Assembly: GCF_002204185.1 (NCBI RefSeq)
Contig: NZ_MXPU01000005.1
Location: 310,001 to 374,000, forward strand
DNA: 64,000 bases
Direction: 5' to 3'
Source: Rhizobium esperanzae
GTDB lineage: Bacteria; Pseudomonadota; Alphaproteobacteria; Rhizobiales; Rhizobiaceae
The notes under the pieces are model-generated. The model was not told the origin of the DNA, did no database searches, and saw only the letters and a list, made by a program, of their open reading frames with translations. Below are positions 45,122 through 54,632 of this stretch, piece by piece; within the stretch, counting starts at the first letter, position 1; every line of letters starts with the position of its first letter. A program made the position numbers and the translations under genes.

Positions 45122-46078
45122 TCAAAGGCCGAGGCTGGTCTTGGCGGCCGCCAGCGCGTCGCCCTTGCCGTCACGGGTCTTGACGCCGGCGAGCCAGGGC
45201 TCGAGTGCCGACGGGTTGGCCTTCAGCCATTCGGTAGCCGCGGCTTCCGGCTCCTTGCCGTCGTCGAGGATCTTGCCCATGATCTGGTTCTCCATGTCGA
45301 GGGAGAACGTCAGGTTCTTCAGCATCGCGCCGACATTCGGGCATTCGCCGAGGTAGCCGGCTCGGACATTCGTGTAGACCTTGGCGCCGCCGAAGTCGGG
45401 ACCGAAGACGTCGTCGCCGCCTGTGAGGTAGGTCAGCTTGAAGTTGGTGTTCATCGGATGGGGTTCCCAGCCGAGGAAGACAACGGGCTTGCCTGCTTTC
45501 TCGGCGCGAGCGACCTGGGCGAGCATGCCCTGTTCGGAGGATTCGACGATTTCCATATCCTTCATGCCGAAAGTGTTCTTTTCGATCAGGTCCATGACGA
45601 GGCGGTTGCCGTCATTGCCGGGCTCGATGCCGTAGATCTTGCCGTCGAGATCGTCCTTGTGGGCAGCGATGTCCTTGAAGTCCTTGATGCCGAGTTCCGC
45701 GCCCTTGGCGTTGGTGGCAAGCGTGTACTTGGCGCCGACCAGATTGGGGCCGAAGGATTCGACCGACTTGTCATCGATATAGGGGCGGACGTCCTTTTCC
45801 TGTGTCGGCATCCAGTTGCCGAGGAAGATGTCGATGTCCTTGTTCTTCAGCGAGGTGTAGGTGACCGGCACCGAGAGGACCTTGACGTCGGTCTGGTAGC
45901 CGATGCTTTTCAGGACGACGGAGGCGGTCGCCGTCGTGGCGGTGATGTCAGTCCAGCCGACGTCGGAGAAGTGGACGGTGGAGCAGCTGTCGGGATCGGC
46001 GGCGAAGGCGGCGGTCGCAACGGAGAGGGTGGCGACGGCAGTTGCAGTGACGAGTTTGAATGTGCTTGTTGTTTTCAT
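45122..46078 (-). CDS. choX: Choline-binding protein ChoX
   Basis: 318 residues from the ATG at 46076-46078 with a signal peptide (MKTTSTFKLVTATAVATLSV, cleavage after AFA). The mature start DPDSCSTVHFSDVGWTDITA has the Cys and Trp seen in ChoX. IFLGNWMPTQEKDVRPYIDD, VFLGWEPHPMNTNFKL and GAMLKNLTFSLDMENQIMG carry aromatic residues of the choline cage. A second Cys (GECPNVGA) can pair with the first. It captures choline with high affinity for uptake by ChoVW and use as an osmoprotectant precursor or carbon source. Confidence 0.94.
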   Translation of the reverse strand: MKTTSTFKLVTATAVATLSVATAAFAADPDSCSTVHFSDVGWTDITATTATASVVLKSIGYQTDVKVLSVPVTYTSLKNKDIDIFLGNWMPTQEKDVRPYIDDKSVESFGPNLVGAKYTLATNAKGAELGIKDFKDIAAHKDDLDGKIYGIEPGNDGNRLVMDLIEKNTFGMKDMEIVESSEQGMLAQVARAEKAGKPVVFLGWEPHPMNTNFKLTYLTGGDDVFGPDFGGAKVYTNVRAGYLGECPNVGAMLKNLTFSLDMENQIMGKILDDGKEPEAAATEWLKANPSALEPWLAGVKTRDGKGDALAAAKTSLGL

Positions 46079-46314
46079 TTTAGACTCCCAGTCTTTAGGT
46101 CCCCAAGCCAATCACCAATAACCCAGTTTGACAAGCGACCTCAGTGTGTTTGCGTCGTATCGACGGGTGCGATTGCGACGTCTGCAGATTTTTCGCAGTC
46201 GCGGGTTTTCGCGGCTTTCGGCGGGTTTTGGGCGTCAATTCCTGTGATTATCGCCGTCGCGGGGCTTTTCTTTGCCAATTCGAGCTTTCAATAAGCCGAT
46301 CAAGGAGAAATCGG

Positions 46315-46917
46315 ATGGCAAAGCTCTATTTCAACTACTCGACGATGAACGCCGGCAAGTCGACGATGCTGCTGCAGGCCTCCTATAATTATCAGGAGCG
46401 CGGCATGCGTACGGTGCAGCTGATCGCCGCCTTCGACGAGCGCGCCGGCCGCGGCGTCATCGGCTCGCGGATCGGGCTGGAGGCGAGCGCCATTCCCTTC
46501 GAACCGGACGAGGATCTGTTCCGACTGGTCATGACGCTGAGCGGCGAAGGGGCGCCAATCTCCTGCGTCTTCGTCGACGAGGCTCATTTCATGACGCCCC
46601 TCCATGTCTGGCAGCTTGCCCGCATCGTCGACCGGCTCGGCATCCCCGTCATGGTCTACGGGCTGAGGACGGATTTTCAGGGCAAGCTGTTTCCGGCCTC
46701 ACAGGAGCTTTTGGCGATCGCCGACGAAATGCGCGAGGTGCGGACGATCTGCCACTGCGGGCGTAAGGCGACGATGGTGGTGCGGCTGGACGCGCAGGGA
46801 AAGGTGCTGCATGAAGGCGCGCAGATCGATGTCGGCGGCAATGAGAAATATGTCTCTCTCTGCCGCAGGCACTGGGACGACGAAATGAACGGGGCCTGGA
46901 TCGCCGAGCCTGTGTGA
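46315..46917 (+). CDS. tdk: Thymidine kinase (type II)
   Basis: 200 residues from the ATG at 46315, preceded by CAAGGAGAAATC; the frame upstream to 46144 lacks similarity. It makes dTMP from thymidine. The P-loop FNYSTMNAGKSTMLLQA is at the N-terminus, FVDEAHF holds the catalytic Glu region, and GLRTDFQGKLFPASQELLAI is the DNA-like lasso segment. A zinc site is formed by TICHCGRKATMV and SLCRRHW. A normal-length enzyme for the bacterial/human cytosolic type. It is oriented away from choX. Confidence 0.93.
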   Translation: MAKLYFNYSTMNAGKSTMLLQASYNYQERGMRTVQLIAAFDERAGRGVIGSRIGLEASAIPFEPDEDLFRLVMTLSGEGAPISCVFVDEAHFMTPLHVWQLARIVDRLGIPVMVYGLRTDFQGKLFPASQELLAIADEMREVRTICHCGRKATMVVRLDAQGKVLHEGAQIDVGGNEKYVSLCRRHWDDEMNGAWIAEPV

Positions 46918-46990
46918 GGCGATGAAAGGGCTGGTTTTCTTCGGCGTCCGGAGCGGCTAGCTTGGGTAGGAGATTCTCCGGGGAGATCAG

Positions 46991-48064
46991 GTGCGCAAAC
47001 CTCCGCCATTCGACAGCCAGTACGAAGCCGCAGGCGGCCTTGCCGAAAAGATTGCGGCCGAGGGAGCCTATTGCGAAGGCTGCATCCGCGGCTTTGATAG
47101 CGACGAAGCCCGGTCGGCCGACGAGGTTTTTCTGGAACAGAATGCGCGCTTCCAGACCCATATCGCCGATGGCGCAGCGCTTGATGCGTTGCTTGCCGAA
47201 CTGGTCTTTACATTGGACCGGATGACGGCGGAGGTTTCGGCCGATCTCGACAGTTTCCGCGGATTGACGCTGCGCGAGAAAATGGCCGGCTGGACGTCGC
47301 GCCAGAGAATGTGGCGCATGTATACCGAACGCGTGCGCGAGGCGCCGGTCATCGAGCGGCTGCTCGACCTCCTGGCAAAATCCGACGCGCTCGCCAAGCT
47401 GATCGTAAGCCAGCGCACCTCGATCATCGAACGCCACAAGATAGCCGAACACGGTCTCGTGGGCATTGTCGAGCAACGGCGCCGGCTGGTCGATTCCATC
47501 GATATCGCCCGCCTGAAGATGAAGGAGCTCAATGCCAAGGCGCTGACGACCCAGGGCCGCATCGGCGTCTATGGCAACAGGGCGCACTGGGAGCAGATGG
47601 AGGCAGAGCGACGGGCGTTGAAGGCAGAGGCCGAGCGAATTTCGGCGGAGGAGCACGAGATGCGGCACGACAGTCAGCGGCGCGAGCGCTTCATCGGCCT
47701 GTTCCAGGCTTTCGTCGATTCGTTGAACGGCCGGATCGGTGCCTGCAACGTCTTGCTGCGCAAGCTGATGATCGATGTCGAGGAGCGGCTGATCATCTAT
47801 CAGGCGCAGGTCGATACCGACCGGCCGGGCATGAAGGTCAGGATCAAGCCGGAACTCTTCGCCGATATTGCGGCCCCGATCAGGCTGTTCGAGAAGGGCA
47901 TGCTGGTCGCCCAGGATCTGGAGCGGCGCAAGAGCCGGGCCGACCTCGACGTCGCCGGAAAATTTCCGGCCTATCGCGAGCCGGCACCGGAAACGCCGGG
48001 AGCGCCGCTCATCGATACGGCGCGCGGGTCCTTTCGCTTCAGGTTGCCATTCCTGCGTTCCTGA
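46991..48064 (+). CDS. Long-helix (coiled-coil) protein of unknown function
   Basis: 357 residues from a GTG with GGGGAGATCAG upstream. Almost the whole protein is predicted helical from composition: DRMTAEVSADLDSFRGLTLR, ALKAEAERISAEEHEMRHDS, then IDVEERLIIYQAQVDTDRPG. It has no signal peptide and no transmembrane helix. The basic tail ends FRFRLPFLRS. The same-direction DUF2333 gene follows after an inverted-repeat cluster. A distant likeness to TelA-type (toxic anion resistance) helical proteins was considered but is not convincing. Confidence 0.75.
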   Translation: MRKPPPFDSQYEAAGGLAEKIAAEGAYCEGCIRGFDSDEARSADEVFLEQNARFQTHIADGAALDALLAELVFTLDRMTAEVSADLDSFRGLTLREKMAGWTSRQRMWRMYTERVREAPVIERLLDLLAKSDALAKLIVSQRTSIIERHKIAEHGLVGIVEQRRRLVDSIDIARLKMKELNAKALTTQGRIGVYGNRAHWEQMEAERRALKAEAERISAEEHEMRHDSQRRERFIGLFQAFVDSLNGRIGACNVLLRKLMIDVEERLIIYQAQVDTDRPGMKVRIKPELFADIAAPIRLFEKGMLVAQDLERRKSRADLDVAGKFPAYREPAPETPGAPLIDTARGSFRFRLPFLRS

Positions 48065-48170
48065 TCCGTGCCTCGCGCCGTCTGCGCTGCTTTCATTCGT
48101 AAAATCGAGGCGATCGTGTTGTGCTCGGCCTGACGAGCGCATATGTGGATGCAGCGGGGCGGCGATGTCC

Positions 48171-48218
48171 TGCTGCATAATTCCTTAAGTCGGAATCGAT
48201 TTAAGGAATTATGCAGCA
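48171..48218. repeat. Perfect 18-bp inverted repeat
   Basis: TGCTGCATAATTCCTTAA (48171-48188) and its exact complement (48201-48218) flank a 12-bp core, GTCGGAATCGAT. It is part of a cluster with the element at 48229. I recognise this motif as a recurrent Rhizobium intergenic element. Confidence 0.85.
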
Positions 48219-48228
48219 ACACAAAGTG

Positions 48229-48271
48229 CTACAGCGTCCTAGCGCGTCTGAAAAGACGCGCGGCGCTGTAG
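48229..48271. repeat. Inverted-repeat element (CTACAGCG type)
   Basis: CTACAGCG and CGCTGTAG form the outer arms, and GCGCGTCT / AGACGCGC the inner arms around GAAA. It follows the 18-bp repeat by 10 bp, upstream of the DUF2333 start. A similar word (AGCGCGTCC) is at 13573. Confidence 0.8.
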
Positions 48272-48299
48272 TGTTCGCCTCGCCTGACAGGAGACGACG

Positions 48300-49430
48300 A
48301 TGCTTGACCGGATAGCCGGTTTTTTCAGGCTGATCGGCCAGACGATCGGCCGCTGGGCCCGCCTGTTTTTCGCCTGGGCCTTCTGGCCCTTTCTTGCCGT
48401 GCATGGCTGGTACCAGCGCCGGAGCTGGCTGATCCGGCTGCCGGTCATCGCATTCGTGGCGCTCTTCGCCGTACTTTACGGCTATTTCTTCTGGCAGACG
48501 CAGGTCTGGTCGAACTTCAACACCGCCTTCGTCGACCAATACCGGTTTTCGGAACGCAAGATTGCTGCCGGGCAGGAACTGCCGTCCGCCGAGAGCGCGA
48601 GCGGAGCGGCCACCAAGACCTGTCAGCGCTCAGCCATTGTCGATGTCACGGCTGACCTTACCGATTTCAACGTCAACCAGAACGCATGGATTTCTTCCAT
48701 GCTGCTCTACAAAATGGGCTTCTTCGGGATCGACTGGGATCACACGCCCTTCCTCGACAACAAGGCCTCATTCCAGCGCGGTATCAACCAGGCAGTCCGG
48801 CGTACCTCGGCGGAGCTTGTCGATACACTCGGGCGCGTGCGCGGCACGTCTGGCATCAACAACGATCTGCAGAGCGCGCGCGGCAATCTGCAGTTCGACG
48901 AATATAGCTGGTATTTCGGGCTCAATCCCTTTGGGCCTAAAACGCCGACCCCTTCCTACTACCGCTCGGCCATCGGCAGCCTACGCAAGTTCAATACTGA
49001 TCTGTCCGCCTGCAACGTTATTTTCGACGGCCGCGCCGACAATCTGATGCAGTTCATCGACCGCATCGCCAACGATCTCGGCGCCACCTCCGACATGCTC
49101 GCGGAGCGCTCGGAACACCATAATCGCGGCTGGTTCGACACGCGTGCCGACGATCGGTTCTGGTTCGCCTACGGCCAGCTTTATGCCTATTACGCCATCC
49201 TGACCGCTGCGCAGGCGGATTTCTCGCAGGTGGTGCAGGAACGCAATCTCGGCGCGATCTGGAGCGGCACCACGCGGCAGTTCCAGGCGGCACTGCGCAT
49301 CCAGCCCTCGATCATCTCGAACGGCCGCGAAGACGGCTGGATCATGCCGAGCCACCTCGCGACCATGGGCTTCTATATCTTGAGGGTACGCTCGAACCTC
49401 GTCGAGATCCGGTCGGTGCTCGATCGTTAG
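48300..49430 (+). CDS. DUF2333 family membrane protein
   Basis: 376 residues. A basic N-terminus (MLDRIAGFFRLIGQTIGRWA) leads to one transmembrane helix at about 50-70 (LPVIAFVALFAVLYGYFFWQ). The rest is a soluble domain with TADLTDFNVNQNAWISSMLL, DEYSWYFGLNPFGPKTPTPS and YAYYAILTAAQADFSQVVQE. These match the uncharacterised DUF2333 family, found in many Gram-negative bacteria. GGAGACGACG precedes the start. The topology implies a periplasmic domain. Function unknown. Confidence 0.85.
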   Translation: MLDRIAGFFRLIGQTIGRWARLFFAWAFWPFLAVHGWYQRRSWLIRLPVIAFVALFAVLYGYFFWQTQVWSNFNTAFVDQYRFSERKIAAGQELPSAESASGAATKTCQRSAIVDVTADLTDFNVNQNAWISSMLLYKMGFFGIDWDHTPFLDNKASFQRGINQAVRRTSAELVDTLGRVRGTSGINNDLQSARGNLQFDEYSWYFGLNPFGPKTPTPSYYRSAIGSLRKFNTDLSACNVIFDGRADNLMQFIDRIANDLGATSDMLAERSEHHNRGWFDTRADDRFWFAYGQLYAYYAILTAAQADFSQVVQERNLGAIWSGTTRQFQAALRIQPSIISNGREDGWIMPSHLATMGFYILRVRSNLVEIRSVLDR

Positions 49431-49441
49431 AGCGTTGCGCG

Positions 49442-49903
49442 TCAGCGGCGCGCCGCATGATCCTCGAAGCCAACGACGCGCAGCTTCTCGACGAATTCAT
49501 AGGTGACGCCGACGATGCCGCCGCCGCTGGCATCGTCACGGAAGCGGCCGATGCTGCGCACCAACTTGTAACCGCCGAGCCGGTTGTCGACGCGATAGAC
49601 GAAATGGAAGCCGACGCCGTGAAGGCTTGCCTCCTCGAAGGTCTGGGCGATCAGGCTGCGGTCTTCGGTGTGAATGCGAGACATCAGTTCGGCCAGATTG
49701 ACCGGCCCGTCGCTATAGGGGAGATCGAAGATCGCATGCACATCCTCGCTTGCAAAGAAATGTCCGGTTTCGATATCGATGCGCCAGAAGCCGAAAAGGC
49801 GATAGGCGGCAACCATCTGAACGATTTCCGCATCGGTGATGCCGATATGGGCGCGGGACTGTGTTATCTTGTCGACGACAGGCTGTTCGAAGCGAAGAGA
49901 CAC
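49442..49903 (-). CDS. PAS-fold sensory protein
   Basis: 153 residues. The segment YRLFGFWRIDIETGHFFASE, AIFDLPYSDGPVNLAELMSR and IHTEDRSLIAQTFEEASLHG, followed by FHFVYRVDNRLGGYKLVRSI, is a single PAS domain of the PAS_3 type. No output domain is attached. It lies 46 bp downstream of the LuxR-type gene in the same direction and could be co-transcribed. The ligand is unknown, and the protein probably works through a partner. Confidence 0.8.
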   Translation of the reverse strand: MSLRFEQPVVDKITQSRAHIGITDAEIVQMVAAYRLFGFWRIDIETGHFFASEDVHAIFDLPYSDGPVNLAELMSRIHTEDRSLIAQTFEEASLHGVGFHFVYRVDNRLGGYKLVRSIGRFRDDASGGGIVGVTYEFVEKLRVVGFEDHAARR

Positions 49904-49949
49904 GATTCCCCCAATTCACGGGACGACGTGCTGACCCTCTTCTGATTTT

Positions 49950-50675
49950 TCAGCTGATCAGCTTCAATCGAATTGCTTTTGCTACCAACTGGGTGCGATT
50001 GACGCAATCGAGTTTTTTGATCGCATTGGTCATATAGGCATTCACCGTATGATCGGAGAGAGCCAGGATCTGGCCGATCTCGATCGAGGTCTTGCCCTGT
50101 GCCGTCCAGCGCACGACTTCAAGTTCCCGCGCCGACAGCGCATTGTGCGCATTTTCCTCGTTGCGCCTGACCGCATTGAATGCGTCGAGGGCATGCAGGA
50201 TGATGATCGCCAGCTCGTTGACTTCGCTCTGGCCGAGCGCCGCACGTTCGCCGCAGAACCAGAAGACCAGGCGCCGGCCATCGACTGCAATGGTCGGCAT
50301 GGCAACGCCTGCAGGTATCGCATGGCGCAGCATCAAGGCGCGCAGCTCGGCCGGAAAGGCCTGTGCATTGACGGTATCGTTGAGGTGCCAGGCCTGCGGC
50401 ACGGCCGACTCCCTCAACCGTACGCCGAAAGGGCAACCACGCATCATGTTGGCGCGATCGAAATCTCTGATATAGGCCGCGGGAAGCGAGCTTTCGATCA
50501 GCAGCGGTTTCAGGAGGAGATCTTCCGGCGAGGGCGCGTGCATCAGCGTCGCATAGGACAGTCCGAAGGCCGCGGAGACTCTGCCGAGTCCTTGTGCAAA
50601 CAGGCCGCGTGTTCCTGCAACAGAAAGTTCCGCCGAAAGCAACGACTGTCTTTCAGAGGTGGTCATGTAAGACAT
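49950..50675 (-). CDS. LuxR-type regulator with an autoinducer-binding-like domain
   Basis: 241 residues. The N-terminal half resembles the autoinducer-binding fold (YIRDFDRANMMRGCPFGVRL). The C-terminal HTH has LSARELEVVRWTAQGKTSIE and LSDHTVNAYMTNAIKKLDCV, a strong LuxR-type DNA-binding domain. The Asp-Pro pair that contacts acyl-homoserine lactone in TraR appears as Cys-Pro here (RGCPFG), and no luxI-type gene is in the window. It may be an orphan or non-AHL receptor. The PAS-protein gene follows. Confidence 0.88.
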   Translation of the reverse strand: MSYMTTSERQSLLSAELSVAGTRGLFAQGLGRVSAAFGLSYATLMHAPSPEDLLLKPLLIESSLPAAYIRDFDRANMMRGCPFGVRLRESAVPQAWHLNDTVNAQAFPAELRALMLRHAIPAGVAMPTIAVDGRRLVFWFCGERAALGQSEVNELAIIILHALDAFNAVRRNEENAHNALSARELEVVRWTAQGKTSIEIGQILALSDHTVNAYMTNAIKKLDCVNRTQLVAKAIRLKLIS

Positions 50676-51006
50676 TTTTACGCCCCGGCAGCCTCAATGT
50701 TAACGCTATCAAATACACAAACACTGCCGGATGCTAGCCCCAATTGCCTTATCTCAAGCCGATTAGGTCGAAAGGCGCAGAAATAGTTACGACTGCGCGC
50801 GCCCCGGTTGAGTTGCGGCCTGCGCAAGTAGCGTTGTGGTATCTTTGACTTCTGCTGCGGCGGGACAGCTGTGGATACCGCCTGCTCCGGGCAGGAAGAG
50901 AATCACGCCGGAAGAGCCGGGGCGCCGAGAGGCGCCGAAAACTGGCTTGCTGCGGCACGATGCAATTGGTAGGTGTATTAACATGTATAACTGAGGCGAT
51001 TTAATC
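50676..51006. other. Divergent intergenic region
   Basis: Separates the LuxR-type gene from the exported tandem-domain gene. A hairpin GGCGCC-GAGA-GGCGCC lies at 50921-50936. The last 50 bp are AT-rich and may hold the promoter of the exported protein, but no boxes were assigned. Confidence 0.4.
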
Positions 51007-52677
51007 GTGCGCTTTGCATTCTCCCTGCATTTTAAGCATCTGTTTTCTCTGGCAATACTTGCTTTTCTTTTGTTGAACCTGCCGATCGATGCCGCGACCT
51101 CGCAGGCAGCCGCGCCGAAGGCGGCAGGGCAGCCGCCGATGCGCTTCATCCTCGTGCACCATCTTCTCTGCATGGAGGACTGTCCGGGATGGATATCGGC
51201 AGAGGGACGCATAACCTCCGACACGCCCGCGCAACTGCGAAAAATCCTCAAGAAGATCGGTAACCGAAAGCCGCCGATCGTCTTCCGTTCCGAGGGCGGT
51301 GATGTCGATGCCGCCTATGCGATGGGCCGGATGATCCGCAAAGCGGGTCTGGAAACGGCAGTAGGCGGCACCAGGCTGAAGGATTGCCCGCCGGACGATC
51401 TGCGCTGCGCTGCCGCCATCGCAAAGGACGGGACCGCGCTTGGTAACACCTATTCGGACGGCGCATATTGTTTTTCCGCCTGCCCGCTGGCGTTTGCGGG
51501 CGGTACGTCGCGTGTCGCGTCGCAATGGGCGTTCATCGGTGTTCACCAGATCACGACGATCTATAACAGGGTGCGCGTTTCCTACCGTATCGAATACAAG
51601 ATCGTGAACGGCAGGAGGAAAGAAATCTCCCGCAAGGAAGTCGGGCGCAAGTCGGCCGGGCAGAGCAGCTCCACCAAGCTCGGCAAGAAGGCCAGCATTG
51701 CCCTAATGGCCTATTTGAAGGAGATGGGGGTCGATAAGGATCTGGTGGACCATATGATGAGCGCCAAGCCGGACAGCATCAAGATCGTGCCGCCCGCAGA
51801 GGCAATTCGAATAGGCCTCATGACCGGCATGCTGTCTTACAGCGAGTGGCCGGGAATGCCGCTTTGCGCACCGGATGCAACCGCCGAGGCTGTCTGCCAC
51901 GGACATCGGGCGGTCAAGACGTCTGCGGCTGAGGCGCCGGTATCCGAGACACCCGTGCAGAATGCGTCCGGAGGCGCAAGCGAGAGCCTGTCGAAAACAC
52001 GGCCCATGGATTTTCTCCTGATGTCCAATGGCAATTGTCGGGAAGAGTGCACACAATGGATTTCCGCGGATGGAGACATCACGCCGGATACGCCGGCTCA
52101 GCTGGAAGCGATCTTGAAGACGCTCGGCGAAAGGAAACTCCCGATCGTCCTTCAGTCCAATGGCGGGGATATGGATGCGGCTTTCGCTATGGGGCGTATG
52201 GTCCGCGCTGCAGGTCTGGAGACCTCGATCGGCAGATCGCAGTTGCCGAATTGTCCAAAGCAGGACCCGCGTTGCAAAGCCGGCGCCGCTGAAAGCGGGC
52301 TGACCGAGGGCGAAGTCTTTACCAGTGGTGCGTATTGCCTTTCGACCTGTACTCTTGTCTTGATGAGCGGAGCGCCGCGGACCGCCGGATATTCAGCCAT
52401 CGGCCTCGTCAGACCCAAGACGACTGAATATGCGAAATTCTTCGGCTATTTCGACGAGATGGGCGTCAGTGCCGAGCCATACCAGACGATGATGCTCGAG
52501 ACGGCAATCGATCAAGCGATTATGCTTCCCTCTGAAGCGTTCAAGCTTGGCGTCATCAATGGCATCATTCCTTATGATGAAGAGCCCGGCTTGCATATCT
52601 GTGGGCCAGAGGCGAAGCAAAGTCTCCAATGCCCGACAGCGCCGCGCGTCTTGCCGGATGCGAAAGGGACGCAGTAA
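51007..52677 (+). CDS. Exported protein with two copies of a ClpP-like domain
   Basis: 556 residues from a GTG or the ATG-type start given; signal peptide at 1-29 (FKHLFSLAILAFLLLNLPID). The body is a tandem duplication. Copy 1 (about 45-290) has DCPGWISAEGRITSDTPAQL, FRSEGGDVDAAYAMGRMIRK and SDGAYCFSACPLAFAGGTSR. Copy 2 (about 330-540) has ECTQWISADGDITPDTPAQL, LQSNGGDMDAAFAMGRMVRA and TSGAYCLSTCTLVLMSGAPR. The GGD and the CxSxC segments align with the oxyanion strand and serine nucleophile region of ClpP/crotonase-fold proteins (COG3904-like). Whether it is a protease is unknown. A 20-residue-plus basic linker unique to copy 1 follows the Ser motif. Confidence 0.8.
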   Translation: MRFAFSLHFKHLFSLAILAFLLLNLPIDAATSQAAAPKAAGQPPMRFILVHHLLCMEDCPGWISAEGRITSDTPAQLRKILKKIGNRKPPIVFRSEGGDVDAAYAMGRMIRKAGLETAVGGTRLKDCPPDDLRCAAAIAKDGTALGNTYSDGAYCFSACPLAFAGGTSRVASQWAFIGVHQITTIYNRVRVSYRIEYKIVNGRRKEISRKEVGRKSAGQSSSTKLGKKASIALMAYLKEMGVDKDLVDHMMSAKPDSIKIVPPAEAIRIGLMTGMLSYSEWPGMPLCAPDATAEAVCHGHRAVKTSAAEAPVSETPVQNASGGASESLSKTRPMDFLLMSNGNCREECTQWISADGDITPDTPAQLEAILKTLGERKLPIVLQSNGGDMDAAFAMGRMVRAAGLETSIGRSQLPNCPKQDPRCKAGAAESGLTEGEVFTSGAYCLSTCTLVLMSGAPRTAGYSAIGLVRPKTTEYAKFFGYFDEMGVSAEPYQTMMLETAIDQAIMLPSEAFKLGVINGIIPYDEEPGLHICGPEAKQSLQCPTAPRVLPDAKGTQ

Positions 52678-52822
52678 CATTTGAATCTACGCATCATGCT
52701 TTCCCATGATCCAGCGCGGCGGCCGCAAGGCGAGCGCTATTCACAGCATGCCGATATTTCGCTATCCCAGTCGCGAGGACAAGCGCTTTCGCGCATGCGA
52801 AAGGCCGGGACGGGGGACATCC

Positions 52823-54502
52823 ATGCCATCCATCAAATCCGATATTGAAATCGCGCGCGCCGCGGCCAAGAGGCCGATCTTCGAGATCGGGGCAAAGCTC
52901 GGCATCGCGGCCGAGCAGCTCGCCCCCTATGGTCACGACAAGGCAAAGGTCAGCGCCGAGTTCATCGCGGCGCAGGCGGTCAAGAAGGACGGCAAGCTGA
53001 TCCTTGTCACGGCGATCAATCCGACGCCGGCGGGCGAAGGCAAGACGACAACGACCGTCGGCCTCGGCGACGGGCTGAACCGGATCGGCAAGAAAGCGAT
53101 CGTCTGCATCCGCGAGGCGTCGCTCGGTCCCTGCTTCGGCGTCAAGGGCGGGGCGGCCGGCGGCGGTTATGCGCAGGTTGTGCCGATGGAAGACATCAAC
53201 CTGCATTTTACCGGCGATTTCCATGCGATCACCTCGGCCCACAATCTGCTGGCTGCGATGATCGACAACCACATCTATTGGGGCAACGAAGAGAATATCG
53301 ACATCCGCCGCATCACCTGGCGGCGTGTCATGGACATGAACGACCGGGCGCTGCGCAGCATGGTCTCCTCTCTCGGCGGCGTCGCCAACGGTTTTCCACG
53401 CCAGGGCGGCTTCGACATCACCGTCGCCTCCGAAGTGATGGCGATCCTCTGCCTCGCCACCGACCTCAAGGATCTGGAGCGGCGGCTCGGCGACATCATC
53501 ATCGGCTACCGCTTCGACAAGACGCCGGTGCATGCGCGCGACCTGAAAGCCGACGGCGCCATGGCCGTGCTGCTAAAGGATGCAATGCAGCCGAACCTGG
53601 TGCAGACGCTGGAAAACAACCCGGCCTTCGTGCATGGCGGCCCGTTCGCCAATATCGCCCATGGCTGTAATTCGGTGACGGCGACGAAGACGGCGTTGAA
53701 GCTCGGAGAGTATGTCGTGACGGAAGCGGGATTCGGGGCCGATCTCGGGGCTGAAAAATTCTTCAACATCAAATGCCGCAAGGCCGGGCTGAAGCCGGAC
53801 GCGGCCGTCATCGTCGCGACCATCCGGGCGCTGAAGATGAATGGCGGCGTGAAGAAGGAGAATCTCGGCATGGAGGACGTCGCAGCGCTGAAGAAGGGCT
53901 GCGCCAATCTTGGCCGGCACGTTGCCAATGTGCGCCGCTTCGGCGTGCCCGTCGTCGTCGCGATCAATCATTTCGTCACAGATACCGATGCGGAGATCGC
54001 GGCGGTGAAGGAATTCGTCTCGCGGCTCGGCGCCGAAGCGATCCTCTGCCAACACTGGGCCAAAGGTTCGGCCGGCATCGAGGAACTGGCGCATAAGGTG
54101 GTGGAACTGGCCGAATCGGGTCAAGCGAAATTCCAGCCGCTCTACGGCGACGACATTTCGCTGTTCGAGAAGATCGAGATCGTCGCCTCGAAGATCTACC
54201 ATGCGGGCGAGGTGACCGCCGACAAGGCGGTGCGCGATCAGTTGCAGACATGGGAGGAGCAGGGCTACGGCAAGCTGCCGGTCTGCATGGCGAAGACGCA
54301 ATATTCCTTCTCCACCGATCCGAACCTGCGCGGCGCGCCGGAAGGCCACATCGTTTCGGTGCGCGAGGTGCGGCTTTCAGCCGGCGCCGGCTTCGTTGTC
54401 GCCATCACCGGCGAGATCATGACGATGCCTGGCCTGCCGAAATCGCCCTCAGCGGAACGGATTTTTTTGAATGGGCAGGGTTATATTGAGGGGTTGTTCT
54501 GA
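52823..54502 (+). CDS. fhs: Formate-tetrahydrofolate ligase
   Basis: 559 residues, the family length, from the ATG at 52823; an upstream frame from 52706 is rejected. It makes 10-formyl-THF from formate, THF and ATP, feeding purine and one-carbon metabolism. The nucleotide-binding P-loop [19 protein letters not shown] is at about 67-85. [20 protein letters not shown] and the C-terminal [20 protein letters not shown] are also typical. A stand-alone gene with no folD or methanol-type cluster beside it. Confidence 0.96.
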   Translation: MPSIKSDIEIARAAAKRPIFEIGAKLGIAAEQLAPYGHDKAKVSAEFIAAQAVKKDGKLILVTAINPTPAGEGKTTTTVGLGDGLNRIGKKAIVCIREASLGPCFGVKGGAAGGGYAQVVPMEDINLHFTGDFHAITSAHNLLAAMIDNHIYWGNEENIDIRRITWRRVMDMNDRALRSMVSSLGGVANGFPRQGGFDITVASEVMAILCLATDLKDLERRLGDIIIGYRFDKTPVHARDLKADGAMAVLLKDAMQPNLVQTLENNPAFVHGGPFANIAHGCNSVTATKTALKLGEYVVTEAGFGADLGAEKFFNIKCRKAGLKPDAAVIVATIRALKMNGGVKKENLGMEDVAALKKGCANLGRHVANVRRFGVPVVVAINHFVTDTDAEIAAVKEFVSRLGAEAILCQHWAKGSAGIEELAHKVVELAESGQAKFQPLYGDDISLFEKIEIVASKIYHAGEVTADKAVRDQLQTWEEQGYGKLPVCMAKTQYSFSTDPNLRGAPEGHIVSVREVRLSAGAGFVVAITGEIMTMPGLPKSPSAERIFLNGQGYIEGLF

Positions 54503-54632
54503 TTAGGCGTGGGGAAGGGACGGGATGCGGCCTCTCGATCCTCCCTTCTCCCGAGGGTAGAAGAGGATATGCCGCACCGTCTCCGTTCCCCGCCAGTTCT
54601 CGCTTGATGACGGGATTCTACCCCTTCAACCG

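Noticed and set aside
46649..48178. Long minus-strand open frame across tdk and the coiled-coil gene
   Set aside because: Antisense to genes with recognised starts and, for tdk, motifs. Composition is typical of a shadow frame in GC-rich DNA.
54520..54610. Possible RIME-like copy between fhs and the extensin-like gene
   Set aside because: Only short fragments (CTTCTCCCGAGGGTAGAAG) resemble the other elements. Too degenerate to list as a repeat.
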